A stretch of DNA of 64,000 nucleotides from an uncultured Tenacibaculum sp. (GCA_947493285.1 CANLQH010000005.1:1-64000), one strand, 5' to 3'; counted from the first letter of the stretch, positions 8,460 to 18,823 are shown. Notes: generated by a model not told the origin, from the sequence alone. A program made the numbers and translations.

Positions 8460-10568
8460 TTATCTTTTCTTTTGTAATATAGTTAATCCAATACGTATTT
8501 GTTCATACGGAACTTTTTCTCCTAAAAACTCGAAATACGGTTTTAATGTTGTTTCGTTTTTTAATACTTTTTTAGCGTTTGTGATCAACTTTAAAGTATC
8601 AACTTCAATAAACTCATCTAAACTCACGTCTTTTCCTTCTAAATACAATTTAGATAAATGCAAAAAAATTGTTTGTGCTTTCAAATTACGCTTATCAGCA
8701 ATTTCATCAATTGTAAAACCTTCTTTATATAATTGAAGTGTTTCTAAAGTAGTATCTTTTCTTCCTCGCTTTTTTTCGTTGATAAAAGTTTTTATTTCTT
8801 CCATAAATTCACCTCCATAAACTTCTAACTTACGTTGCCCTACTCCACTGATTGCTAAAAACTCATTATCTGTTTGTGGACGCTCATTTTCTAACTCTTT
8901 AAGAGTTGCATCACTAAAAACTAAATATGCTGCAATATCTTCTTCTTGCGCAATACGATAACGCAATTTACGTAAACGTTCAAACAAGGTATCTGATGTT
9001 AACTTTTTTGATTTCTTTTCTTTTAGTATTGTTTTGATTTCTTTTTTAACCTCTATTGGAGTTGTTAACTGAACTTTTTCTCCTTCAAACAATACTTTTT
9101 TAGAGAATTCTGTGAGTTGCAATACGTTATTTAAATGAAATGCTACTTGGCAATATCCTTGGTTTATTAACTGAATTATATAGTGCTGCCAATGCTGCCA
9201 TGAAGTATCACTGCCCACTCCATATGTTTTTAAAGTCTGATAATTTTTATCATAAACCGCAGCATTTTTCGCTCCTCTAATCACATCTATAACAGTACCC
9301 ATTGCTTCTTTTTGCTGCAAACGATAAATTGCTGATAATGCTTTTTGAGCTATTACCGTTCCATCGAAAAACTTTGGTGGATTTTTACAAACATCACAGT
9401 TACCACAATTTTCTTCAATCAGTTCCCCAAAGTAACTTAATAATATTTTTCGTCGACAAACTGTAGCTTCAGAAAATTGTTTCATTCTATCTAACTTCGC
9501 TTCCTGTACTTCTCTATTACCTGTATTTGCAATAAACTGACGCAGTTGAATTACATCAGCATAACTATGGAACAATAAAGCCTTCGATGGTAACCCGTCA
9601 CGACCAGCACGCCCTATTTCTTGATAATATCCTTCAATATTTTTAGGCATGTTATAATGAATCACCCAACGAACATTCGATTTATCGATTCCCATACCAA
9701 AAGCGATGGTTGCGCAAATTATTTGAGTATCATCTTTAATAAAATCTTCTTGCGTTTTTGCTCTTTCATCAAAATTTAAACCTGCGTGATATGCTTTTGC
9801 ATCAATTCCGTTTTGCTTTAGCTTACTCGCTAATTGCTCAGTTGCTTTTCTACTTAAACAGTATATGATTCCAGAATCATCTGATCGTTCGTTAATAAAT
9901 TTTATAATTTGTTTTACTCTATCATTCGCAGGGCGAACCTCTAAAGCAATATTCTCTCTATTAAAAGAGCTTACAAATCTTGTTGTATTCGGTATTGCTA
10001 ATTGTTCTAATATATCTTCTTGTGTTGCTTTATCAGCTGTTGCAGTTAAAGCAACTATAGGTGTTTCTGGTAATGTTTTTTTTAAGAAAGCTAATTGCTT
10101 ATATGATGGGCGAAAATCATGACCCCAAGAAGAGATACAGTGTGCTTCATCAATCGCAACACAACTTATATAATTCTGATTTAAAACATTTTGAAGCAAT
10201 GGTAAACTCTCAGGCGCTACATATAATAGTTTGATTGATTTGTTAGCAATCGCATCAAATACTTGTTGCTGCTCTTCGGATGATTGACTACTATTATAAT
10301 ACGTTGATGGAATTCCGTTTGCTTTTAAACTATCAACCTGATCTTTCATTAATGCAATCAACGGAGAAATAACCAGTGTGATTCTTTCAAAAAACAATGA
10401 TGGTAATTGAAAACAAATAGATTTACCTCCACCAGTTGGCATAATTACCAAAGTGTCTTTTTTAGCTAAAATATTTTCAATAATTGATTTTTGTTCTAAT
10501 CGAAAACTATCATATCCGAAGTTAATTTTTAGTTTTTCTAGTAAGTCTTTTTCAGTAATCTGCATCAT
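8460..10568 (-). CDS. recQ: ATP-dependent DNA helicase RecQ
   Basis: This 702-residue helicase has Walker A MPTGGGKS (43-50), the DEAH box in DEAHCISSWGHDFRP, helicase motif IIYCLSRKATEQLASKLK, and motif VI YYQEIGRAGRDG. A zinc-binding cluster follows (CRRKILLSYFGE...CGNCDVC), then RQC winged helix and an HRDC domain (about 525-600). A C-terminal helix-turn-helix-like stretch (KRGRKDTTLETLQLYKEGFTIDEIA) is typical of Bacteroidota RecQ. It unwinds DNA 3' to 5' in recombination and repair. Two ATG codons stand in tandem at the start, and a TACTTTTG promoter box ends only 4 bases upstream, so the mRNA is likely leaderless. Confidence 0.96.
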   Translation of the reverse strand: MMQITEKDLLEKLKINFGYDSFRLEQKSIIENILAKKDTLVIMPTGGGKSICFQLPSLFFERITLVISPLIALMKDQVDSLKANGIPSTYYNSSQSSEEQQQVFDAIANKSIKLLYVAPESLPLLQNVLNQNYISCVAIDEAHCISSWGHDFRPSYKQLAFLKKTLPETPIVALTATADKATQEDILEQLAIPNTTRFVSSFNRENIALEVRPANDRVKQIIKFINERSDDSGIIYCLSRKATEQLASKLKQNGIDAKAYHAGLNFDERAKTQEDFIKDDTQIICATIAFGMGIDKSNVRWVIHYNMPKNIEGYYQEIGRAGRDGLPSKALLFHSYADVIQLRQFIANTGNREVQEAKLDRMKQFSEATVCRRKILLSYFGELIEENCGNCDVCKNPPKFFDGTVIAQKALSAIYRLQQKEAMGTVIDVIRGAKNAAVYDKNYQTLKTYGVGSDTSWQHWQHYIIQLINQGYCQVAFHLNNVLQLTEFSKKVLFEGEKVQLTTPIEVKKEIKTILKEKKSKKLTSDTLFERLRKLRYRIAQEEDIAAYLVFSDATLKELENERPQTDNEFLAISGVGQRKLEVYGGEFMEEIKTFINEKKRGRKDTTLETLQLYKEGFTIDEIADKRNLKAQTIFLHLSKLYLEGKDVSLDEFIEVDTLKLITNAKKVLKNETTLKPYFEFLGEKVPYEQIRIGLTILQKKR

Positions 10569-10572
10569 GTGG

Positions 10573-10580
10573 CAAAAGTA
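10573..10580 (-). promoter_or_regulatory. -7 box of recQ, 4 bases from the start codon
   Basis: On the minus strand TACTTTTG matches TAnnTTTG and is followed by CCAC and the ATG. With transcription starting a few bases after the box, the mRNA would have almost no leader. Confidence 0.5.
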
Positions 10581-10587
10581 GAAATAA

Positions 10588-10619
10588 AAAAAGCGAAGAT
10601 TTTAAAATCTTCGCTTTTT
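10588..10619 (-). terminator. Terminator of the tricorn-like protease gene
   Basis: A perfect 32-bp palindrome with arms AAAAAGCGAAGATTTT and AAAATCTTCGCTTTTT lies 20 bases after the stop codon. It also sits directly upstream of the recQ promoter box. Confidence 0.85.
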
Positions 10620-10638
10620 AATTACATAAACCAAACTA

Positions 10639-13600
10639 TTATTTGATGTCTTGTAATAATACCTCAACTGCTTTTTTTAATTGAGTATCTTCTCCTCTAT
10701 CTTTCCAACCAGGAGCATTTTTCACTAAATAATCTGGTACCGCTGGAGCATCATTTTCCATATTTTTCCCTGATTTTTTAACAAACCAAGCTCTAAATGG
10801 CATACGAATATATCCGTTTTGTAAACCTTTTCCTCCTGTAGAAATTACAGCTCCAAAAGTAGGCTGACCAACTAATTTACCCAATCCTAAGTTTTTAAAT
10901 GCATGTGAAAAAATTTCTGCATTCGAATAACTATTCTCATTACATAAAGCAACTACTGGCTTTGTATTTACCGATAAAATAGCACGCTCGTTAAACGGAT
11001 AATTCTTACTGTATTTTTTATGGTTTTTTAAAGTTTTCGCAGCTCCTCTTGGAACTGTATACGCGTGTTGATCTACATTTAAAACAGCCATTAAACGATC
11101 GGTTGTCCAACCTCCACCGTTATAACGGACATCAATTACAATTCCTTTTTTACCATAACCGCTTGCTTTTAACTCTCTTTCAAAACGTTCAAAACTTGGT
11201 TGATTCATTCCTTGAATATGAATATAACCCAATTGTCCGTTAGAATATTCATCAACTAGTTTCTTACGAGAATCTATCCAAGCTTCATATTGCTGACTTC
11301 TAATTGATCTTTGTGGACGGATTACTACATCCTTTCCATTCTTTAAGCTCAATAACACTTCATTACCTTGAGTTTGTTTTAATAGCTTATAAAAATTAGT
11401 GTTTTTATCAATCTTATTTCCATTAACAGCTACAATAACATCTCCAACTTTTAATTTGCTTTTCGATTTATCTGCAACTGTATTTGGTAAAACATAATTT
11501 ACTTTTACTCCTCCGTTTACATTCGTTACATCTAAACCTAACAATCCGATCTTTTCATTCACATTTCTTGGAGCACTACCTCGATACCCCATATGACTCG
11601 CATTTAACTGCCCTAACAATAAATTATACATATACGAATAATCTTGATGCGTAGTTGCCGAAAGCACCCAAGCCTTGTACTTTTTCACTAAAGCATTCCA
11701 ATCATACCCATGGAATTCAGGATCATAAAAACCAGCTGTTAATGCTCTAATTCCTTCGTTAAAAACTTGCTCGTATTCTTTTTTACTATCCTTAGTATAA
11801 GTTGCCGAATGAGGTAACTTAGTTACTTTATCAGATTTTGTATCTAATTGATTTAAACTACCTCTAGAAGTAAAATAAACTTTCCCTTTATTTTCTGTAA
11901 TACCTCTTGCTCCACTAACTCCTTTGATAGCTTTAGGCTTGCTTCCATCCCATTTCACCTTATAAGTACTTCTTTTTTTACTTGCTGGGTTTGTAGCTGA
12001 GAAATAGATAAACTTACTATCTGCACTAAACACAGGACTATACTCATTATCTTGTAAAGAAGTAACTTGAACTAAACGGTCGTAAATTCTATCTTGATCT
12101 ATTTTAACAACAACTTTTTTCTTCTTCTTCTTTTTCTTCTTATCCTTTTTATCTAATTTTTTCTCATCTTTCTTTTCTGGATAATAAGCGCCTTCTTCGT
12201 GATCTCTTTTAGATTTTTCCCAGTCAGATTTTTCTAACCAAACCATCCAAACATCATAATTAATTCCACTTCTGTTAGATAAGAAAGCTAATTTTTTACC
12301 ATCAGCACTCCAAACAGGATTACGATCACTTCGTGGATGCATTGACACGTTCATTTTTATTGAAGGATCTTTGATTGATTGAATAAAAATCTCACTATCA
12401 AAATTTAAATCTTCTTGAGAGTAGGCTAAGTATTTACTATCTGGACTCCAAGATACATCTTCAGCGGCAGCCCAAGAATTAGAATATTCTTTAGGGTTTA
12501 CTATTTTCCCATCTTTTAAATCAGCAACCATTAAAATTCCTCTACCAACTTGGTACGCGATTTTCTTTCCGTTTGGTGACACTAATGAACCTTCAACATC
12601 TTCTTTACTCTTCGTTAGTTTCGTAACTTTTGTTTTCAAACTACGGTGTAAACCAACTAATGTATCTGTTGAAACTGCGCTGTACAATTGATAAACTCCA
12701 TCTCTATCTGAAGAAAAAACAACAGTTTTGTTATCAACCCACTGTGGATTACGATCTCTAAACGAATGCTTACTTACATTGTTAGAGCGCTTTTTCTCTT
12801 TATTATTTTGCTTAACAAATATCTCTCCGTTAATTTCTAAAGCTATATTTTTTCCATCAGGTGAAACTGCATAACTACTAATTCCGTTAGAAACTGTTTT
12901 TGTCTCTTCTTCTTCAAAACGATTGTCAGAAGAAATATTTAAATTGATTTTTTGTTTTGACCCATTTTCAACTTTAAATAAGTTTACTCCAGTCAAATAA
13001 ATAATAATTCCGTTATCGCTTACCGAATAAGAACGCACTCCATCTTTTTTCTCTGATGTTAATTGAGTAGCAGTTCCATTAGTAGTTCCATTCGAAGAAA
13101 TTACCTGTTTATATACATTGTATCTTCCGCTTTTAGCTCCTACATAATATAAATTACCTGAAGCATCCCATATTGGTGAATGATCATTTTTACTACTAGT
13201 TGTAATTTGATGATATTGCTTTGTTTGTGTATTATAAATCCAAATATCACGTTGCGCAGAACCAGAATAATCTTCACGCGCAACACGACAAGCTCCTTTT
13301 GTAAATGCAATAAACTTACCATTTGGCGAAACCGAAGCCATCTCTCCATAAGCAGTTAATAATCGTTGAGGAGTACCTCCATTATCATTAACACTATACA
13401 TTTGTGCGTCCCACTCTGGACCGCGATACACTCTCCTTGTTGTAAAAATTATCTCTCCACCTTTTGTCCAATCTGTTGGAGTATTTGCAGTAGGATAATA
13501 TGTTAATTGCTTAGGAACTCCTCCGTTTAAAGAAGTTGTAAACACATTATCATTTCCCTTTCGGTTAGATGAAAATGCTATAGCTGTTCCGCTTGCATTC

Positions 13601-13809
13601 CAAACTGGATTACTCTCGTACCCTTTATGAATTGTTAATCGATTAGTTTGTTGTGTAGTAAAATCATAGGTCCAAATATCTCCATGATAACTAAATGCCA
13701 CTTGAGTAGCATCTGGACTAATAGCTGGTTTACGAATTAAATTATTTTGAGCCAGCAGAAAATTACTTGTAATTATTGCAATTACAATGAGTATTTTTTT
13801 TGAAGTCAT
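10639..13809 (-). CDS. Tricorn-like S41 peptidase with beta-propeller and PDZ domain
   Basis: This 1056-residue exported protease has a signal peptide (about 1-20). WD40/TolB-like beta-propeller repeats (about 25-680) show repeated patterns such as SPDGK, PVWSADGKKLAFLSNR and SPVFSADSKFIYFS. Then come a tricorn core, a PDZ domain near 755-840 and a C-terminal S41 domain. The nucleophile region is NENSYSNAEIFSHAF (about 965-980), with IDVRYNGGG upstream. Tricorn-type enzymes degrade peptides fed through the propeller. A nearly pure Lys/Asp/Glu linker (about residues 545-570, with nine Lys in a row) interrupts the propeller region. The gene follows trpA by 67 bases on the same strand; I see no strong terminator between them. 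Confidence 0.9.
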   Translation of the reverse strand: MTSKKILIVIAIITSNFLLAQNNLIRKPAISPDATQVAFSYHGDIWTYDFTTQQTNRLTIHKGYESNPVWNASGTAIAFSSNRKGNDNVFTTSLNGGVPKQLTYYPTANTPTDWTKGGEIIFTTRRVYRGPEWDAQMYSVNDNGGTPQRLLTAYGEMASVSPNGKFIAFTKGACRVAREDYSGSAQRDIWIYNTQTKQYHQITTSSKNDHSPIWDASGNLYYVGAKSGRYNVYKQVISSNGTTNGTATQLTSEKKDGVRSYSVSDNGIIIYLTGVNLFKVENGSKQKINLNISSDNRFEEEETKTVSNGISSYAVSPDGKNIALEINGEIFVKQNNKEKKRSNNVSKHSFRDRNPQWVDNKTVVFSSDRDGVYQLYSAVSTDTLVGLHRSLKTKVTKLTKSKEDVEGSLVSPNGKKIAYQVGRGILMVADLKDGKIVNPKEYSNSWAAAEDVSWSPDSKYLAYSQEDLNFDSEIFIQSIKDPSIKMNVSMHPRSDRNPVWSADGKKLAFLSNRSGINYDVWMVWLEKSDWEKSKRDHEEGAYYPEKKDEKKLDKKDKKKKKKKKKVVVKIDQDRIYDRLVQVTSLQDNEYSPVFSADSKFIYFSATNPASKKRSTYKVKWDGSKPKAIKGVSGARGITENKGKVYFTSRGSLNQLDTKSDKVTKLPHSATYTKDSKKEYEQVFNEGIRALTAGFYDPEFHGYDWNALVKKYKAWVLSATTHQDYSYMYNLLLGQLNASHMGYRGSAPRNVNEKIGLLGLDVTNVNGGVKVNYVLPNTVADKSKSKLKVGDVIVAVNGNKIDKNTNFYKLLKQTQGNEVLLSLKNGKDVVIRPQRSIRSQQYEAWIDSRKKLVDEYSNGQLGYIHIQGMNQPSFERFERELKASGYGKKGIVIDVRYNGGGWTTDRLMAVLNVDQHAYTVPRGAAKTLKNHKKYSKNYPFNERAILSVNTKPVVALCNENSYSNAEIFSHAFKNLGLGKLVGQPTFGAVISTGGKGLQNGYIRMPFRAWFVKKSGKNMENDAPAVPDYLVKNAPGWKDRGEDTQLKKAVEVLLQDIK

Positions 13810-13876
13810 TATAAATAGTAGTTTAAACTACTAAAATACTTTTTTCAAACTTCAATTAAGAAAAATTAGGAATACC

Positions 13877-14647
13877 TTAACAGTTCTTTATATTTTTAAT
13901 AAAACTATCAATTTTATTAACTCCATTTTCGCCTAACTCTTTAATAAAAGCCGAACCAATAATAGCACCATTCATATACTTACAAGCTGTTGTAAATGTT
14001 TTATTATCTGAAATACCAAAACCAACAATTAAATTACTTTGTAAATTCATTCCGTTTATTCGATTAAAGTAATCGATTTGCTGTTGAGAGATTTCCCCTT
14101 TGATTCCTGTAATAGAAGCTGAGGCTACTACATAAATAAATGCTTCTGTTAATGAATCTATTTTACAAATACGTTCCTCTGTAGTATGTGGAGTAATTAA
14201 AAACACATTTACAATTCCATAATTTTTAAATAATTGTTGATAATGGTTTTCATATTCGATCATAGGTAAGTCTGGAATAATAACAGTATCAATTCCACAC
14301 TCTTTTACTTTTTGACAAAACTCATGCTCTCCATATTTGATGATTTGATTCAAATATCCCATTAAAACTAAAGGAGTCTTATTAGTTTCTTTTATTGAAA
14401 ACAATTGTTCAAAAACAACATCTAAATTCATTCCGTTATCAAGAGCTACTGAACTACTGTGCTGAATAGTTGGTCCGTCAGCCAAAGGATCAGAATATGG
14501 CAATCCTACTTCAATAAAATCAACTCCATTTGAACTTAAGTTATTAATTATAGCCGTAGTATCATTCAACTTTGGGAAACCAGCTGTAAAAAATATAGAC
14601 AATAAATTTTGACTCTTTTCTTGAAATATTTTTTTAATCGAATTCAT
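13877..14647 (-). CDS. trpA: Tryptophan synthase alpha subunit
   Basis: This 256-residue TIM-barrel enzyme cleaves indole-3-glycerol phosphate to indole and glyceraldehyde 3-phosphate. Conserved features are the catalytic Glu in FIEVGLPYSDPLADGPTIQ (about 40-58), the Asp in TVIIPDLPMIEYE, and the phosphate-binding VGFGISDNKT and GAIIGSAFIKEL. It is the last gene of the trp operon and begins 2 bases after the trpB stop. Its partner TrpB is encoded directly upstream, as expected for the alpha2beta2 complex. Confidence 0.97.
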   Translation of the reverse strand: MNSIKKIFQEKSQNLLSIFFTAGFPKLNDTTAIINNLSSNGVDFIEVGLPYSDPLADGPTIQHSSSVALDNGMNLDVVFEQLFSIKETNKTPLVLMGYLNQIIKYGEHEFCQKVKECGIDTVIIPDLPMIEYENHYQQLFKNYGIVNVFLITPHTTEERICKIDSLTEAFIYVVASASITGIKGEISQQQIDYFNRINGMNLQSNLIVGFGISDNKTFTTACKYMNGAIIGSAFIKELGENGVNKIDSFIKNIKNC

Positions 14648-14649
14648 TT

Positions 14650-15828
14650 TTATTCTTCTAAATGATTGATATACGTTTCTAAATCTTTATCTCCTCTACC
14701 TGATAAATTAATCACCACAACTTGGTCTTTTTTCAAATCCATTTTTGGTAAAACTGCTAATGCATGCGCACTTTCTAATGCTGGAATAATTCCTTCTATC
14801 TTCGTTAATTCATAAGCAGCATTTAACGCTTCTTTATCAGTAGCATTCATAAACTTCGCACGTTTTGTTTCATGTAAATACGCATGCAAAGGACCAACTC
14901 CGGGATAATCTAATCCTGCTGAAATAGAATATGGCTCCACAATTTGTCCATATTCATCTTGCATTAAAATTGTTTTACTTCCATGAATTACACCAACTTC
15001 ACCTAATTGAGAAGTTGCTGCACTCTCTCCAGAATTTACACCTAAACCAGCTGCTTCAACAGCTATTAACTCAACATCTTCATCCTCTAAGTAATGATAA
15101 AAAGCACCAGCAGCATTCGATCCTCCTCCAACACAAGCAACAATCGTATCTGGATTTTCTTTACCAGTTTGCATTTTTAATTGCGCTTTCATCTCTTCAG
15201 AAATCACCGCTTGTAAACGTGCAACCATATCTGGATACGGATGTGGACCAACTACAGAACCAATTAAATAATAAGTTTCTGGGTTTTGAATCCAATAACG
15301 AATTGCTTCGTTAGTTGCATCTTTTAATGTTTTGCTTCCACTCGTCGCAGGAACTACTTTTGCTCCTAACATTTTCATACGAGCAACATTGGGTGCTTGT
15401 CGTTTAATATCGGTTTCACCCATAAAAACAACACACTCTAAATCCATCAAAGCACAAACCGTAGCAGTAGCCACTCCATGCTGTCCCGCTCCTGTTTCAG
15501 CAATAATTTTAGTTTTACCTAAGTGTTTTGCTACTAAAATTTGACCAATTGTATTGTTTACTTTATGCGCTCCTGTATGATTTAAATCTTCACGCTTTAA
15601 ATAAATAGTTGCTCCGTATTTTTCTGACAGTCTTTTTGCTAAATACAACGGACTTGGGCGACCAACATAATGCTGCAACAAGTCTTTATACTCTTTTTGA
15701 AAAGCTTCTGATTCAAGGATATCTAAATAATTATCTTCTAACTCTTTTACATTTGGATACAATAACTCTGGAATAAATGCTCCACCAAATTGCCCGTAAT
15801 ATCCTTCTTTAGTTGGTTGAAATTTCAT
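14650..15828 (-). CDS. trpB: Tryptophan synthase beta subunit
   Basis: This 392-residue PLP enzyme condenses indole with serine. The PLP lysine lies in [13 protein letters not shown] (about 85), with the glycine-rich phosphate loop [13 protein letters not shown] and the catalytic Glu in [13 protein letters not shown]. The length is normal for TrpB1. Its start lies inside the end of trpF (20-base overlap), which suggests translational coupling. Confidence 0.98.
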   Translation of the reverse strand: MKFQPTKEGYYGQFGGAFIPELLYPNVKELEDNYLDILESEAFQKEYKDLLQHYVGRPSPLYLAKRLSEKYGATIYLKREDLNHTGAHKVNNTIGQILVAKHLGKTKIIAETGAGQHGVATATVCALMDLECVVFMGETDIKRQAPNVARMKMLGAKVVPATSGSKTLKDATNEAIRYWIQNPETYYLIGSVVGPHPYPDMVARLQAVISEEMKAQLKMQTGKENPDTIVACVGGGSNAAGAFYHYLEDEDVELIAVEAAGLGVNSGESAATSQLGEVGVIHGSKTILMQDEYGQIVEPYSISAGLDYPGVGPLHAYLHETKRAKFMNATDKEALNAAYELTKIEGIIPALESAHALAVLPKMDLKKDQVVVINLSGRGDKDLETYINHLEE

Positions 15829-16471
15829 TTCTAAATTTCTTTATTTTTTTTACTGATTTTAAACCAGCCTCAGTTTCAAACTTACTATTTACATCTAATG
15901 CATAAATAGGCAAGTTTGTTTTTTGTAATTCTTTTATTGCTCCTACCTCATTTAATCCTATTCCTCCACTTAAAAAAAATGGTTTAGTAGAGTTATAATT
16001 TTCTAAAAGTTTCCAATTAAAAGTTATACCGTTTCCGCCTCTTTCTTTTCCTTTCGTATCAAACAAAAAGTAATCTACTAGCTCTTCGTATGGCTTTATT
16101 GTTTCAAAATTAAAATCACCTTTAACTCCAAAAACCTTAACAATTTCTGGCATTTTATATTTTGATCTTTGATGCTTTTCTGCAATACTTTCTTTAAACA
16201 TTTCTTTTAATCGAAGAATATACTCTGGTGATTCATCTCCATGCAATTGCACCATTTTCAACCCATATTCTTCTACAAAAGAAACTAGTATTTCTGGAAT
16301 TTCATTTACAAAAACACCCGCTTTTTTTATTTTTTTTGGTAGTTCAGGAATGATTCCTTCAAAATTTCTTGGTGATTTATCATAGAAAATAAATCCTAAA
16401 TAATCAGGATTCAACTCAGCTACTTGCTGAATGTTTTCTATATACTTCATTCCACAAACTTTTAGTTTCAT
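15809..16471 (-). CDS. trpF: Phosphoribosylanthranilate isomerase
   Basis: This 220-residue TIM-barrel enzyme performs the Amadori rearrangement of phosphoribosylanthranilate. The catalytic Cys is in LKVCGMK (residue 6), and the general-acid Asp is in [33 protein letters not shown] and [16 protein letters not shown] form the phosphate site. It lies 2 bases after trpC and overlaps trpB by 20 bases. Confidence 0.97.
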   Translation of the reverse strand: MKLKVCGMKYIENIQQVAELNPDYLGFIFYDKSPRNFEGIIPELPKKIKKAGVFVNEIPEILVSFVEEYGLKMVQLHGDESPEYILRLKEMFKESIAEKHQRSKYKMPEIVKVFGVKGDFNFETIKPYEELVDYFLFDTKGKERGGNGITFNWKLLENYNSTKPFFLSGGIGLNEVGAIKELQKTNLPIYALDVNSKFETEAGLKSVKKIKKFRNEISTN

Positions 16472-16473
16472 CG

Positions 16474-17262
16474 TTATCTTATTTGATCTATAAATTCTTT
16501 ACAAGCTTGTCCAGGATTATCAGTTTTCATAAAAGTTTCACCTATTAAAAACCCCTGAAAACCATGCTCTTTTAATCCAGTAATGATTCTTGGATCTGAA
16601 ATTCCGCTTTCAGAAACTTTAAGTGCCGAATCTGGTATTTGACTTGCTAATTTCATCGAATGCTCTAAATCAACCTCAAATGCTTTAAGATTACGGTTAT
16701 TAATTCCGATTATCTTATTATCTAAATCGTTAATCTTATCTAAGTCCTCTTGAGTATGCACTTCATATAAAACCTCTAAACCTAAATCGTTTGCTAACTG
16801 TCCATAATTTTTCAACTCTTGTGCTGTTAAACAAGCAGCGATTAACAAAACTACATCAGCTCCAATAGCTTTAGCTTCCACAATTTGAAAACCGTCAACA
16901 ATAAAGTCTTTTCTTAAAATTGGCTTTAATTGATTTACAGTTCTAGCCTCTAACAAATCAGCCATTGTACCGCCAAAAAATGAAGTATCTGTTAATATAG
17001 ATTGTGCTGCTACATTGGCGTCTAAATAACCTTCTGTAACCTCAACAATAGTAGACTTATCGTTAATAATCCCTTTTGATGGAGATTGACGTTTAAACTC
17101 AGCTATAATACCTGTTGAACCAACTTGTAATAACGATTTCTTTAACGAAAAAGGAGCATTTTTAAAATTAGGACTTTCAACTAATTTCTTAACAGGAACT
17201 TCAGCTTTTATCTTTGCTATTTCTGTTTTTTTAAACGCGATTATTTTATCTAAAATGGTCAT
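16474..17262 (-). CDS. trpC: Indole-3-glycerol phosphate synthase
   Basis: This 262-residue TIM-barrel enzyme closes the indole ring. It shows IIAEFKRQSPSKG (catalytic Lys near 57), LRKDFIVDGFQIVEAKAIGADVVLLIAACL with the second catalytic Lys, IGINNRNLKAFEVDL, and SESGISDPRIITGLKEHGFQGFLIGETFM. It is encoded separately from trpF, not fused as in enterobacteria. It starts 1 base after the trpD stop. Confidence 0.97.
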   Translation of the reverse strand: MTILDKIIAFKKTEIAKIKAEVPVKKLVESPNFKNAPFSLKKSLLQVGSTGIIAEFKRQSPSKGIINDKSTIVEVTEGYLDANVAAQSILTDTSFFGGTMADLLEARTVNQLKPILRKDFIVDGFQIVEAKAIGADVVLLIAACLTAQELKNYGQLANDLGLEVLYEVHTQEDLDKINDLDNKIIGINNRNLKAFEVDLEHSMKLASQIPDSALKVSESGISDPRIITGLKEHGFQGFLIGETFMKTDNPGQACKEFIDQIR

Positions 17263-17263
17263 T

Positions 17264-18250
17264 TTAACTTACTAATTTTTCTAATGATTTTTTTGCTTTT
17301 AATCCAAAAAGAGAATCTTTTGCCTCTTCAAAAGCAGTTTCAAAATTCTTATTTTTATCAAACGTTTTTAATGCAAATGCAGTATTTGTCAAAACTACGT
17401 TATTCTGCTGTTCTGTACCTTTTCCATTGATAATATTTACAAAAAATTTAGCAGCTTCAGCAACAGTATCACCTCCAAAAATATCTGATTGTAAAATTTG
17501 TTTTTGATTTAAATCGGATGGTGAAATTTGTTGTTCTGATTCTTTTGTAAATAATTTAAAATCTCCTGTTAACGAAATTTCATCATAGCCATCTAACGCA
17601 TGTACCACTCCATAATTCACTTTCGACTGTTGCAATATATAGTTGTAAACTCTGGCTACTTCTAAATTAAAAACACCTACTAACTGGTTTTGAGGTGAAC
17701 TTGGGTTTACCAAAGGTCCTAGCATATTAAAAAATGTTTTTACACCTAATTCTCTTCGAATAGGCGCAACAACTTTCATTGCTGGATGAAATAAAGGAGC
17801 ATGTAAAAAACAAATATTCGCTTCTTCTAACTGATGCTTTAAAACACTTTCCTCATTTGTAAATTTATAGCCTAAAAACTCCAACATATTTGAAGAACCT
17901 GAAGCTGATGAAACTCCATAATTACCATGTTTTGCAACTTTATTTCCAGTTCCTGCAACAATAAAAGATGTTAAGGTTGAAATATTAAAGGTATTTTTTC
18001 CGTCTCCTCCTGTTCCACATAAATCAATCGTATTAAAGTCTGATAAATCTACTTTTACAGCTAATTCTAATAATGCTTCTCTAAATCCAGATAGTTCATC
18101 AACCGAAACCGGACGCATTAAAAACACAGTTATAAAAGCGGCTATTTGAGAAGCGTTATATTTTTTTTGCGCTATATTTATTAAGACTTCTTTCGATTGG
18201 TCTTTAGTTAACCTTTTCTGTTCGAAAAGTGTATTTAATATTTTTTTCAT
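17264..18250 (-). CDS. trpD: Anthranilate phosphoribosyltransferase
   Basis: This 328-residue enzyme transfers phosphoribose from PRPP to anthranilate. It has the PRPP loop LCGTGGDGKNTFNIST (about 81-96) and the KHGNYGVSSASGSSNMLEFLG motif (anthranilate site). FNMLGPLVNPSSPQNQLVGVF and the DE metal pair in HALDGYDEISLTG are also present. Its start codon overlaps the last base of trpG (position 18250), consistent with coupling. Confidence 0.97.
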   Translation of the reverse strand: MKKILNTLFEQKRLTKDQSKEVLINIAQKKYNASQIAAFITVFLMRPVSVDELSGFREALLELAVKVDLSDFNTIDLCGTGGDGKNTFNISTLTSFIVAGTGNKVAKHGNYGVSSASGSSNMLEFLGYKFTNEESVLKHQLEEANICFLHAPLFHPAMKVVAPIRRELGVKTFFNMLGPLVNPSSPQNQLVGVFNLEVARVYNYILQQSKVNYGVVHALDGYDEISLTGDFKLFTKESEQQISPSDLNQKQILQSDIFGGDTVAEAAKFFVNIINGKGTEQQNNVVLTNTAFALKTFDKNKNFETAFEEAKDSLFGLKAKKSLEKLVS

Positions 18251-18822
18251 TAGATGCTTTCTATAAAATTCTGAATCATCTTTTTTCCTTCTGGAGTTAA
18301 GATACTTTCTGGATGAAATTGTACTGCCTCGATATGATATTCTTTATGACGTAACGCCATTACACTTCCAGCATCATCAATTGCGGTAACTTCTAATTCT
18401 GACGGAAAATTATTGTGAGAAGCAATCCAAGAATGATAACGCGCTGCTTCAAATGCTTCCGGAATATCTTTAAAAGTAATTGTGTCATTCTTAAGTACTC
18501 TCATCTCTGTTGCAACTCCATGAAATACATCGTTTAAATTTTCAAGTTCTCCTCCGAAAACCTCAGTGATGGCTTGTAAACCTAAACACACTCCGAAAAT
18601 TGGAATTTTACCCGCATACGTTTTAATCACTTCTTTTAAAATCCCTGCTTCGTCTGGAACCCCTGGTCCTGGTGATAAAATAATTGCATCGTAGTTTTTA
18701 ATTTCATCAACTAAAATTTCGTCATTACGGTATACATCTGGCAACTTCCCAGTAATATCCTCTACATAATGCACCAAATTATACGTAAACGAATCGTAAT
18801 TATCTAATAGTAATATCTTCAT
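18250..18822 (-). CDS. trpG: Anthranilate synthase glutamine amidotransferase subunit
   Basis: This 190-residue class I glutamine amidotransferase supplies ammonia to TrpE. The triad is visible: Cys in FGVCLGLQAITEVFGG (about 79), and His and Glu in VQFHPESILTPEG (about 168-173). DNYDSFTYNLVHY is the family N-terminus. It lies 1 base after trpE. The closely related PabA cannot be excluded on sequence alone, but the operon position settles the call. Confidence 0.97.
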   Translation of the reverse strand: MKILLLDNYDSFTYNLVHYVEDITGKLPDVYRNDEILVDEIKNYDAIILSPGPGVPDEAGILKEVIKTYAGKIPIFGVCLGLQAITEVFGGELENLNDVFHGVATEMRVLKNDTITFKDIPEAFEAARYHSWIASHNNFPSELEVTAIDDAGSVMALRHKEYHIEAVQFHPESILTPEGKKMIQNFIESI

Positions 18823-18823
18823 C

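Noticed and set aside
13817..13832. Palindrome AGTAGTTTAAACTACT just upstream of the tricorn-like protease start.
   Set aside because: Only a 6-bp stem is possible with a normal loop, and no T run follows on the minus strand, so I do not call it a terminator or operator.
14931..15544. Open frames on the plus strand across trpB.
   Set aside because: Composition (runs of L, H, Q) is that of antisense translation; trpB is certain.
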